A stretch of 64,000 nucleotides of DNA from Neoscytalidium dimidiatum (lineage: Eukaryota; Ascomycota; Dothideomycetes; Botryosphaeriales; Botryosphaeriaceae), in contig CM074701.1 in NCBI GenBank assembly GCA_037367355.1, forward strand, positions 744,001 through 808,000, given 5' to 3'. Positions 8,735-19,682 of this stretch are shown here, one piece after another (positions within the stretch are counted from its first letter, which is position 1; each line of letters begins with the position of its first letter). Both the position numbers and the translations under genes were made by a program. A model generated the notes under the pieces. It ran no database searches and had not been told where the DNA came from. It saw only the letters and a list, made by a program, of their open reading frames with translations.

Positions 8735-11700
8735 GCATTCTAAATATACGGACATGCAGAGGTTATTACAGCAGACTGAGTAGCAGTATCTCCCTTTCGG
8801 CCAAGAAGGTCGTTACCGCCTAGGCAATCTGCCAGTCACAATCCACTTGCCAGCCGATTGTTGCATCCTCTTATTGTTATTTGTTACTGCAATCTAAGCA
8901 GCAGTGATTGAATCTCTTTGCGCTGGGTGTTGAGCCTAATGTTTTGGTTCGCATGGGTCTGCCTTTGCGTAAAGAAATCGCCCTTTTTTATGCATGGCGT
9001 TGACGCCCCAAGGTCACGACGAGCGTGCATGATGAACCAGGTCCCTTGTGCCCTTGTTGGGATATTGAATGCGCGACTCAGCAACTATATCCTTAGAAGC
9101 TTCTTGACATGCCAAACGACTCAGTGATCTGTTGTTTCCCCGCTCGTTAAGATGGGCAACTAAGGGAGCGAACCGGCCCGAAGAAGGAATCTGTTGATGA
9201 AGGACTCGGGGCATGAAGGACTTACGCTCTATCGAGAAGCGCCAAGGCCGCCGATCCGTGATTGAAGATGAGGTTAAGCTTGAGAGAGGATTTTGGGCTT
9301 CCTGCGTACCGGACATCGCCGCCTACAACAACCGGTCGGAATTGAGGGAGAGAATTTTTCACCAAAACATCGATCAGGCACACAAACGATGGTCAATGGC
9401 GCTGGCTAGTCGAGCGCCAGCTAATCTCTAATCCATTGGATATCACGTAGGCGGGCAAAAAGCTGTCGAGGGCTGTTTTTCTCAGCTGCGCCCTCGCCGT
9501 GTGTCGTCCCGCATGCTGAGGCGCCACCGCCGCCGCAAATCTCTCATCGACACGGCACTTGGTCCAATCCTCCACGGGGAAAGGTGTGATTGGCATCGTA
9601 TTCCCCCACAATCGGCAGAGCGAGATCCTCGTTGCCGCGGGAGCAGTGGTGATGAATAGTGATCGTGGGGGGGAAAAAAAGGTTGAGACAAGCAGTCGGG
9701 CGACACCAACGCCAACGAACGACTAGCGGCCCTCCCGGCGCTCATGCACACAGATGACCGACGATTAACGTTAGGCATCCACCGGCGAAGCCGCGCGCGA
9801 AGGATTTTCCCAGCGCACACTATTTTCACGTGGCCGGGCGAAGTCATTTCCGCACGTGGTTAGCGCGGTGGCAGAGCGCATTTGCAGTAGGTAAAGGAAT
9901 AGGACCGGCGCAAGGGGATCCTGGGCGACGAAACGACAGCAACACGGATGTCGTCTCACGGACAGCTGATCGCCGTGCTGTTTCAAAAGGCCGGCATGAA
10001 TTCGTAGTCGCAGTCATGCTGTATGTTGTTACCACTCCGCGGAGTTCGACTTGCGCCCCGCTGCGGTGACCCAATGCGGCAATCGACCAGTGCTTGGCAA
10101 AGCCCCCTACTACTACTGCGCCTTGTCAACCGTCTGCGGTCTTTAGGGACTCGCCCATTGGTTGTGAGGCGGAGGCCCCATTGATTGCGCGCGAATAATA
10201 CGAGGTCGCTGGTCTATGCTGGCACTACCAGCCCGAAAGGGGTAGGCCTACGCGTCGAGTCAGTGCAAGTTCACCACGCCGGCGAGGAAGAATTGGGGGT
10301 TGACTGTTGACGCATTACCGCCGGGTGATGTTACAGTTCTGCTCAAGCGAGGCCTCTTTTGCCGATGTGCCGTCTCTTTTCTGCCGCGCGTGATGTCACC
10401 ATGTCAAGGAGGCCGCGGAATCCGTGGACGGTGTGTCCGTGAGCGGCGCAGTCGTTGCTGACGATCTATGGGTTAACACGAGGCACTCACGATGGCGAAT
10501 TGGCAAGGCAGACTTCGGGGAAGTCTTCTAGAAGGGCGCCCAGACTGCGGATCACCTTACGGCGTGAGACATATCGAGTCGTTGTGTGAAGTCGTAGGGC
10601 GACACGCACAGATCGCGAAGTATCGTTACCTTAATGCGAAGCTCTAAGCCAAGCTTTTTCTTACGGATGATCTAGCAATCCGGACGAGGGCGGCATCTCC
10701 TGGAAGTCGTATTGCCAGCGCGGAACTTTAGCGCCTCGGGAGAAATTTCCAAAGCAGAGGCAGAAGCGGGAATCCTGGCCAAAAAGAAAGAAATGCGGTA
10801 AAAGGAGCTCGTGTGAAGAAGCTCTGGTGCATGGACCATGTGTAGGGCCGCGATTGGGGCAGAATTGCAATATGGTAGATGTGCCGTGGTTCTAAACGTT
10901 TCTCCACACGCGCGTAGGCGCAAGGAACCAACTGCTCGCCAGCCATACCCGTCTGAATTGCTGATGGGCATCTAGGAAGTGACCGGAGGCTTGGTGTATG
11001 TAGGGCTGGGTCATCGGCTTATGCGGATCGCAATATGGGCTGTTAGTGTTTGCGACGGGTAACTCTAAACAGCGCCAGTCACGGCAATGGGGGCGGCTTG
11101 TGGCCAGTTGCTTTTTTCCGCTCGCATGAATATCTCCGCTGCCATCAAAACTGCTCTGACAATTTCGATGTAGCCAACGGCGAGAGGGAGCCCTTCAAGA
11201 CACCTGATTGCTTTCTGGCTGGACCGGCCGAGAACGTACGATCAGTCAATCCTTCTAGGGAGCCGGCGCGCATTTTAAGGCAGCGGAAGGAATTCACGGC
11301 GGTAGGATTGTTGTCAAGGCGGAAGCTTAAGTAGTCCGCTCCGCCTCGCCAGGAACAAAAACGCAAGATGCCGTGGACTAGAGCAGCTTGGCGATAAGCT
11401 GCCGGCGAGGCTAATAATAGCGGCCACGTTTGGTGCACAGGCGCCGTTAGAAGTGTCTCAAGCAGCTCAGCAACAAGAAGCAAGGGGTTCCTGAGTGTCG
11501 ACGCGAAACGGGACAGTGTGGTGTAGGGTACCGCGCCGGAGAGCTGGGGGGCGAGGCTGAGTGCTGGTAGACCGAAGATGCTGCAGCGAAGACGACGGCA
11601 TTGTGGGCTCGACGGACGCGATAAGGTAGAGCCGGAGTGGGTCCCAGGGTCCAGGAAGTGAGTTCGCGAGCTCGCGGGCGAGGGCTAGGTATGCGGCGGA

Positions 11701-12904
11701 ATGCCGACGAGCGCATTTGTCTCGGGCGAGCAAGCAAGCCATGGCCTGGGGACATGGCGCAATGTCTCAACTCCCGCCGTCCGCTCCATCTTCAACACCA
11801 CGGCGACGCGGCCGTCTTGGCATCACCGCGCGCTGGTTAAGCAGCCAGCCGCCGCCCAAACAGTGAAGGCAGCAGAGTCGCGGCGGCGGTCTAGAAAAGC
11901 ATCTAAAAATACAGCGGCGGCGCCTCGGCGAGCGCTGGGGCCGGCGGCGGGGCGGTAGACTGAGAAATTGCTGGTGCGGAGAGACACCACGGACCACCGC
12001 TGTCGCCGTCTCTCTACACAAGCCTCCGTATACATGTCTCTGCCTGACTCTTACCGACGCTCCATGCGCCTAGTCTGCCCGCTCAGCCCTCTGGCCGCCG
12101 ACGCGCATGACCACCGCCTGGACCGTCGCCCTGGAGCTCTATAGCAGGCCTGTTGCTGACAGCGGCCGCGACGACTGACCTCAGCGCTTGCGCACACAGG
12201 CGGGCAGCGGGCAGCGGGCAGTGGGCAGTGGGCTCACCCAAGCAACTGACATCAGCAGCTTGGCTGGCTGAAAAAAAAAAAAAAAAAAAGCTCCGATCGG
12301 ACGACTGCCATTTCCACCACAACATGGCCAACTGCGCGCGGCGTTGGGCGGGCTGCGGGCGGCGGTCCCACGTGCGGGCGGCGGAGCAGCAGGACGGTCG
12401 GTCGGTCAGTCGGTCGGTTGGTCGGTCGCTCGCACGTCAACTGGGGGGTTGCTGGCGCAAAAGAACGTGTGCTGGCGGGCTAGGATGGGCTGAGCGCCGG
12501 CCAATCCCACTCTGCATGCGCGCGCGCCAAGACATCTCCAACGCCGCCGCAGTTGTGTTCTGGCTGCCGCATGCGGTAAAAAAGGGGTGCGCTCGTATAA
12601 GCTTGTCCGGCTTGGCTAGTCGCGCGAACCTGAGCCCAGCCACGGCGATCGCCCGCTGGAATGATGGACACCCATCCACTGCTCGTATGCCTGGGCCCGC
12701 CATGGCTCTGCTGAAAAATAAAGCCTCAAAGCTCGGCAATGCCCTGGGGCCTCTCCTCGCCTAGCGTCCTATCCTGTGTAGCCCTCTCGTAAGACTACCA
12801 AGCTGGCCGCAGTCCTTGTCCGACGAGCCCTTTATTTTGTCTTCCCTCTCTGCCACCAACCGCCGCCCGCTCGATCGCTTGTTCGCTTGCTTCACTCCCT
12901 GACA
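8735..12904. other. Long intergenic region, no gene seen
   Basis: 4.2 kb that shifts from AT-rich near the tRNA to GC-rich toward the next gene. Open frames on both strands overlap each other, lack family motifs and follow GC content. It contains a 19-A run (12271-12289) and a GGTC/GGTT-type tetranucleotide tract (about 12397-12432). The last several hundred bases are probably promoter and 5' leader of the UstYa-like gene. Confidence 0.45.
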
Positions 12905-13996
12905 ATGCCGACAACAAACAACATGCAAGAGAAGCACTCTCACACTACCCTTCTCGACGAGAAGAAGATGGAGGAAGCCGTGCCTCCGCATCAGCAGCGC
13001 GTCGACCTCTGGGAGCCCGAGGACGAATATCCGCGGCCATCCTTCTCCACCCAGTCCTTCCAACACGTCCTGATCTTCGCCCTCTTCTGCTCCAACATCT
13101 TCTTCGCCGCCCTGGCCGTCTTCTTCTACACCAACGCTCAATGTCCCGTCCTGCCGCACCGCCTAGATCCCTTCTCGATATCTGCCGCTTCGCGCGATGC
13201 CCGCGCCCACATCCGCTACGAGCAGCGCACCTTCACCGGCGCCTTGAAGTACAACTCCACCACCGGCAACCTCTACCGCTCCGGCAGCACCGCCAACTCC
13301 ACCGAGCCGCAATACGTCGGCAACCCCCGCACCACGCCCGGCCTCGACCGCGCGTGGAAGGACCTGCTCAGCGGCTCCAGGTTCCCTCTCTCCGATGAAG
13401 AAGTCATCCCTTACCTCAAGAAGGACTTGGCCACGACCTCCTCCACCACCAGCTCTACCGCCAATGCTAAGAAGGTGGTCAGCACCAGCACCGGCACCAC
13501 CAGCAACACCATCACCACCGTGTACGCCGAGCTCGACGTCTTCCACAGCCTGTCCTGCCTGAACGCCATCCGACTGGCGCTCGACGACGACTTCTACGCC
13601 GAGCACGGCCCCCAGGACGGTCTCGGATGGCAGAGGACCACTCGTTCGGACCGTGAGCAATTGGGTATGTCGTTGACTTCCATCTCCTGATGCCTTTCGC
13701 TTTCCCTCCTTCCTTTTCCTGACATCTGAACAGACTACTGCCTCGATCATCTCCGGCAATCGCTCCAGTGCTCCGCCGACCTGAGCATCGTGCCCATGAT
13801 CCCGCGCGGCGGCAGTGGCAGCAGCAGCCTCGAATTCGCCGCGCCATCGCGCACCTGCCGCCGTTGGGACGACGTGCGCAGCTGGGTCGACCGGCGGCAG
13901 GAGCGCTCGCGGTTTGGCAGCAGCAGCACCGCTGCCGCGCGTCAGCGTCAGCAGCTGCTGTCGCAGGCGTCGGAGCAGCAGTACAGCGGTGTGTGA
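12905..13996 (+). CDS. UstYa-like (DUF3328) single-pass membrane protein with degenerate His motifs
   Basis: Exons 12905-13664 and 13734-13996 (69 bp intron) give 340 aa. A cytoplasmic N-terminus is followed by one membrane segment (about 54-76, HVLIFALFCSNIFFAALAVFF) and an outside domain. Family hallmarks are visible: PGLDRAWKDLL (about 145-155), VFHSLSCLNAIR (212-223) and YCLDHLRQSLQC (255-266). UstYa-type enzymes in fungal RiPP pathways usually carry two HxxHC motifs; here motif 1 reads HSLSC (214-218) and motif 2 reads QLDYC (252-256), so three of the four His are gone. Catalysis of the usual oxidative type is therefore doubtful. A Thr/Ser-rich insert (177-205) and N-glycosylation sequons are present. 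No RiPP precursor or other pathway gene is adjacent. The intron falls in the Asp codon just before motif 2. Confidence 0.8.
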
Positions 13997-15965
13997 TGAA
14001 TTGCCTTCGACTACTTCAACAGACTACCAACTCCATTCCGCAAGCCTTTTGCTTTTCCTTACTTTGCACCTTATTTTCGCCTGTTCGATAGGGAGCCTCC
14101 CTTTTTTTTTTTTTTTTTTTCAGATACCCCAAATCCATTGGCCGGATATCCATTTCAGAGCCGCCAACACCAACGGAAACCGATCTTCATTTTCACTTGC
14201 CCTCTCTCTCCAAAGGGTGAAGCGGGGAAGTCGCTACAGCATCTCGACAACTCGGAGATTTTTTTTTTTTTTCATTTTTCATTTTTGGGGCGGAACGTCC
14301 TGTGTGCATGTCTCACGTATTCATCGTCTTCCTTTTCTTGTACCACCGATCGATCAGGAATCCATGCAGTAAGCTGGGCAGATGGCGATAAGAAGGCAGC
14401 GATTGAGTTACAGGCCTTATTTGGGATTACACGACCCACGACACCTACAGTCCTGGGATCAGAGCAGATTTTGCTGCAAGAGGGGCTACCATCACACCCC
14501 TCGACTATGAGAGGTTTGCGAGACGAAGGGGCGACGAGGGTGGGGATTGGTGATTTGAGACGAGGGGAGGTCTTCACTTTTCAGCCGCCACAGTCAGCCG
14601 TCATGTCTGATACCTGGCCTGATCTCCATCCCACTATCGGTTAGCCGCATGTCCACAGGAATATGCAGGCAAAGCTCAGATATCCAATCCCGGATACCGC
14701 TACAGGTCTCGATCACCGTTCCACCCCCGTCCGCTATCCGAGTCGCTGTAAACCATGATCGAGCCGCCGTGTGCCAAGTGGGGCAGGATGTACTACATTT
14801 GAGAGGAACGCGAAGAGCGTTGCTTCGCGAAGAAGCTCTTGCAACTCTGCGAGATGGAAATATAGAAGAATATCACAATTAAACCTCCCACTCGTGGACC
14901 CCAACCTTACCCGCGAGACACCGCCAATTGAACGTTAGAAAATCCACAACGTCGGTCGGCTGATTTTCACGCGTCCTTTTCCCTCCGCCTTCTCCTCCCG
15001 CTGTGTCGACTCGAGTACGGCGGCTATTCTGAGGCGCCCTGTCGGCGCCGGCGCTCAATCGTTCCCGTCCTTAGGCCAGTCAACTTCAAGCCTTCTCTTC
15101 CAAGCCTTCCGTAACCTCCAGACCTTCGCATCGTTCCACAGTGCCTCCGCTCGAAACACCGTCAACGGCACGAGCGAGCGGTTCCGGTTTATAGAGATCG
15201 CCACGGGTTTACGAAGCCTTGGTGGAAAGAAGTGACGATGGAGACAGAATCAGGCGACCGGGAGATGGGGGTTTGTGAGACACTGAGGAAGGGTATCTTG
15301 GGCGCGATATTGCATAGGTTTCCGCCGGGAAAGCCAGTGAAGGATTGGGCAGCGCCGGTGCCTTGAGACTTGATGAAGAGGTCGTGGAGGGAAATATACG
15401 ATGCGTCAAGGATAGATCAGCTGGCGACTGCGACTGGCGAAAGGAATCAAAGTTGCACGTTGGACATAATACGAGGCATTGAGACATTTAGGCGTGACTG
15501 GATGCAGGGCAGTGATTTCGCATCTCCGTGACACGTCTAGTCTATTAGCGCGCTTCTACATGCCATCAGTTTCCCGCCGACGTGAAGCGGATAGTGGGGA
15601 GCAGCTTGTCAGCCAAAGTCTGTAGGAATTCTCCAAGCCAGACGTATGCATAGTCAAAACGCTGCCACTGGAGAGTACAGTGGGGAGGGGACACAAAAAA
15701 GTAATTAGCGAGCAACGATAGGGATAGGATTTCCAACCATAGCCCGTAACCTCTCGCCTGAGCAAAAATGACAGGCAATCCAGCCTCAGAATTACCACGC
15801 AATTCCCTCCAGAGAAAATACCGTACAGCGAAAAAGAGAGAACCATTCCCTTAACTCCACAATGCCAATCCCCCCCCAAAAAAACATATGCCATCTGACC
15901 CTCCAGCCTCCTCCTCCTCCTCCTCCTCTTCCCCCCACCCGAACCCGCGGGCGCAAGCGCGGCGC
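13997..15965. other. Intergenic with homopolymer T tracts, no gene seen
   Basis: About 2 kb between the 3' ends of the UstYa-like gene and the SH3 gene. It holds T runs at 14102-14120 and about 14260-14274. Frames present (for example 15209-15487 minus) have no recognisable features. Confidence 0.45.
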
Positions 15966-16964
15966 TCAGAGGATGCCGTTGACAATGTTCGAGCCGATCG
16001 TCGCGCCGGCGCCGAAGATGGCCGCGTTCCCCAGCTTCTTGCCGAACTTCTTGCCCATCTCCTGGCCCTTGCTGGGCTGGCCGTTGGGCTGCTGCTGCTG
16101 CTGCTGCTGAGCCGCGCTCCCGTCTCCGCCGCCCTGCGAGACCGCCATGGGCATGTTGCCGTAGCTCATGCTCTGCTGGGCGGGCGTGGGGCTGGCGGCG
16201 GGAATCTTCGAGTCGTCGACGCGCACGTACGAGCGCGGGAAGATGCCCTCCTGGCCGGTGCGCTCGCTGCGGCCCTTCCACCATTCGGCTGTTTTTTTTT
16301 TTAAAACGAAGCGCGTTAGCTATATGCTGCCTCTCTCTCTCTATCTCCTGATTTCTGGGCGAGGAGGTCAGGGAGGGGAGGGGATATTTACCGTTCATGT
16401 ACTCCGTCACCTGCACGCGGTCGTTCGCCTGCAGCGCCAGGTCGCCCGCATCCGTCGGGGCGTACGCGTACAGCGCGGTCGCGGAGCACAGGGCGGCCGG
16501 GGCGGGCGGCGCGGCGGCGTACGCGGGCGGCGGCGGCGTCGGGTTGGAGGCGTAGTAGCCGACCTTTTCGTTGTTGTTGCTGTTGTTGTTGTTCGTCTGC
16601 GGCGGCGGATATTGCGTGACGGGCGTCACCGTGTTCGCGGGCGTGCCGTTGCCGTTGCGGATGGGCAGCGAGGGCGTGGGCGCGGCGACGGGCTGCGGCG
16701 AGGCTACGGTCGAGGGAGCGCGGCTGCTCCCGGCGGCGGGCGCGTCGGGCAGCTGCGAGAGGATGGTGTCGAGCTGCGAGGGCGTGATGTGACCGGCGTC
16801 GGAGAGGAACTCGAGCTCCTGGATGGCGGCGGCGGCGGCGGCGGTGGCGTTAGCGCCTGAAGTGTCGAGCCCGCGGGGGCGCGGGTGGGAAAGGAGCGGA
16901 GGGTACGTACAGTCTTGATGTTCCGCACGGAGCGGTTCATCATGGCGACGCTGAACTGCTCCAT
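15966..16964 (-). CDS. SH3-domain protein of the Lsb1/Pin3 (Csh3) type
   Basis: Exons 16964-16911, 16818-16392 and 16288-15966 (introns 92 and 103 bp) give 267 aa. The N-terminus, with NRSVRNIKT spliced directly to ELEFL, matches the NRSLTNIRTELDFL start of yeast Lsb1; the intron between them has a GCTAAC branch site, then a CCG-repeat tract before CAG. An Ala/Pro/Asn-rich linker leads to one SH3 domain (about 129-184: ATALYAY, EWWKGR, GIFPRSYV). The C-terminus has a Q7 tract (with Pro and Gly) and a final Gly/Ala-rich hydrophobic stretch. The family binds Las17/WASP and tunes Arp2/3 actin assembly at endocytic sites; Pin3 was also found as a prion-inducing Q-rich protein. The role here is inferred by homology. 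An alternative splice at the upstream TTCAG would add Ala residues; the chosen one fits the family. Confidence 0.85.
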
Positions 16965-17478
16965 TGGGGGTGTGTGTAGGTCGTGGTTGGTGGGGCGGTA
17001 TGCGGGGGTGTCAGAGCTTCTGCAGTGCGGGCCTGAGGGTTATATCTGAACGATCGCCGGTCCTGATCTCCGTGGAGCGAGGGTCGCGGGGGGGTTAAAT
17101 GAAGAAGAGCGTTGGTGTTGGGTCGGGGAGAGCAAACTGTCCAGAGGGCGAGGCAAGCTGTTTCAATAATGCGCCCCGACCCGACGGACGAGAAGGCGCT
17201 GCGCGGTGCGCTGGGGCTGTGCACCCGGCGAAGGGCGCCCGCCTGTGACCCTTTGGGGCCCGCAATCCGCCCCAAGCTCGTAATCATTTATTGCTCTCGA
17301 CCCATTATTTGAGGTCAACTGCCCGTCACCTCCGCCGCCTCCGGCACCTCGTTGAGCATCTCAATGCCTTGTGAATATCAATTCCATTTTTTTTTTCTTT
17401 GATTATCCTGGTGTACAGCTAGCCCAATCATGACCCTGCCAAGCCTACTTAGTTCGCAGCATGCACCCCGCCTGAAAC
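16965..17478. other. Promoter of the SH3 gene / 3' flank of the dehydrogenase gene
   Basis: 514 bp between two minus-strand genes. It holds the 5' leader of the SH3 gene and the dehydrogenase 3' end with an A/T run near 17390. Nothing else seen. Confidence 0.5.
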
Positions 17479-18291
17479 TCAGTATGCGTAGAAGGCCTTG
17501 AGCAGTCCCGCCATCTGCTGGTTGGCCGTGAGGAAAGCCTTCTGCCTCTCCTGCTCCCAGCTCTCGAACGAGATCTTCGACATACCCACGGGGATCTGCT
17601 CCTTGCCACCGGAAAGGCCCTCCCACGTCTCCGCCACGAAGTCGGCGAGCGGCATGCCGATCTGCCGCCCGTTCTCGATGTACGGTTGCTTGTCTGCGTC
17701 GTGCAGCTCCGTCTGCACCGCCGGCGGGAAAACCTCGATCACCTTGAGGTTGCTGAATCCGCCGTCCTTCATCTGCTCGCGCAGCACCAGGATGAAGTGG
17801 TGCAGCGCCGCCTTGCTGGCGCAGTAGTTGGGGCAGAAGTTGATGGGCGCCATGGCCAGGTTGGACGTCGTGTAAATGATGCTGGTCGGCTTGCTCTGCT
17901 TCTGCAGGAACGGCAGGATGTACTTGGTCAGGTGCACGAACGAGGTGTAGTTGGTCGTCAGCTCCAGGTCGAACGTCCGCAGGTCCACCTTCTCCGGCTT
18001 GGTGAAGTTCATGCCGCGCTGGATGCCCGAGTTGAGGAAGACGCTGTCGATGTCCGGATGCGCCTTGGTGACATCATCGACGAACTTGGGGATGTTGGCC
18101 AGGTCCGTGATGTCGAAGACGAACGACGCCGCCCTATCGCTGCCGTGCTTGGTGACGAATGCGTCGAGCTTCTCCTTTCTGCGGCCGACTGCTACCACTT
18201 TGACGCCTTCCTGCACGAACTTGTCCGCCAGCCCGGCGCCGATGCCCGCAGTGGCGCCAATGAGAAGGACCTTCTTGTAGTCGAAACCCAT
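17479..18291 (-). CDS. Short-chain dehydrogenase/reductase, DltE type
   Basis: A single exon of 270 aa. The cofactor motif GATAGIG is at 12-18, with Arg37-Arg38 after strand 2 suggesting NADP(H). The NAG-like LNSG is at 86-89, Asn114 is in the expected active-site helix, Ser143 (TTSN) is the catalytic serine and Tyr156-x3-Lys160 (NYCASK) the catalytic pair. Overall layout and C-terminal ETWEGLSGG region fit the cytosolic DltE-like oxidoreductases common in fungi; the substrate is unknown. A TATAAAA element lies at 18443-18437 on this strand, about 145 bp before the ATG. No signal or membrane segment. Confidence 0.88.
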   Translation of the reverse strand: MGFDYKKVLLIGATAGIGAGLADKFVQEGVKVVAVGRRKEKLDAFVTKHGSDRAASFVFDITDLANIPKFVDDVTKAHPDIDSVFLNSGIQRGMNFTKPEKVDLRTFDLELTTNYTSFVHLTKYILPFLQKQSKPTSIIYTTSNLAMAPINFCPNYCASKAALHHFILVLREQMKDGGFSNLKVIEVFPPAVQTELHDADKQPYIENGRQIGMPLADFVAETWEGLSGGKEQIPVGMSKISFESWEQERQKAFLTANQQMAGLLKAFYAY

Positions 18292-19682
18292 CGTGAATGC
18301 AAGACAGCTCGAAGAATATCGAGGATGGTGTTAAGAAAAGGAGTTTTTGAACGACGCCGGTGAATGAAGGTTGGTGGTGGTGAAGACCGAAGCTTGATTG
18401 GAGGCACTAATCAACTTCCGCGGAACGTCGCCAGGGGTTTTATACCGATGAGATCATAGAAAAAAAAAAATCGGCACAAACCTACGGCATGACTGCTGAT
18501 TTCCTACCATCATTTGTAAGCCACGATGAAAACCCTTGGTGTTGGAAACCAGTCGAAATCGTGTCCGTTCACTGCTACGGCTTTCTGCTCCTTACCCTCG
18601 GACCTTTGGCCGACCCCGAGCGATTAAGTCCGTTCTTTGGCGATAACTACACCAGGTTTGCGGTGCAACATTAGAAGATCTGGATATACACTCATCCTAG
18701 TCTCATACGCGACTGACACGAAAACATCGGACTGCGAATGGAAAGTTGAGCGGGCGCGATGGGCGAAATACAGGAGCTGTCCTCGATGAGCTCACATCGA
18801 GGGGTTAGTTCAACACGCCCGAAGGCATTCGGCCTTAAGATGCACCTAACCTTAAACAGGGGTCTCACGGATAGAGCTCAAGATCACTAAACTATATTAT
18901 CACGTTAGCTCTCCTATACTGGTACCACACTTACAAATCATGTGTTGAAAGTACGAGTTGTCCTGTCGGCAGATGGCGGGAGCTTCCGACTGCTGATCCA
19001 CACAGTTATTAAATATACTGCTGTGGAGATGCTGAAGATATCTTTCTGTTTCCGGACCGTCCTTAGCCTGCGAGAGCTGAAGGACTTGATGCGTCCATCA
19101 TCAGAGCAAGCGAGAAATTGCAACATCCGGGATGCAGAATCAGGATGCGAGGTGTAAACCACCCTTGTTGCCCCACATCTGAGGCGACGGTAGGGAAGGA
19201 GATCCCGAAGAATGTTTGCGATACTCATCACGAAAACGGGACATGGCAATGCCTAAACCAGCAACTCAGGAGCCCTTTAGCAACGTATGGTCAAGCATTT
19301 GCCTATCGTCTTGTCTTGAGTCTCTCCCGCTGCTCTTTCTCATTTTGTTTTTTTTTTTTTTTTACCTCCAGATCGCTAAGGCGGGCAAAACCCGCTTTCC
19401 TCGCGGTAGCCCCTCGCTCTCGGCCTGACTCATTCCGCATCCACCTGCCGTGTCCGCACCTTTGCAAGCCACCTCCACACACTCCGGTGCGAACCGAACT
19501 CAACCAGCAATCAGCAGGATCTCGCAATCGCCCAGTCTAGCCGTTCTTGTACCTACGCTCGGCACGCGGAAATCTGACCGCGTTCATTATACATCCGCCT
19601 CGGACGTCCTCTTCTCCCCTCCTCTTTTCACCATGCCTTCGAATTCCGGGGTTCTCCCTCTTCCTCCCCGTAAGTCGGCGCT
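18292..19682. other. Divergent promoter region between dehydrogenase and MFS transporter
   Basis: 1.4 kb between diverging genes. The dehydrogenase TATA box is at 18437-18443 (minus strand). A run of 16 or so T lies near 19348-19363. No supportable gene. Confidence 0.5.

Noticed and set aside
9856..9920. tRNA-like look of a segment with GTTAGCGCGGTGGCAGAGCGC
   Set aside because: No matching acceptor stem, no proper B box and no anticodon arm could be formed.
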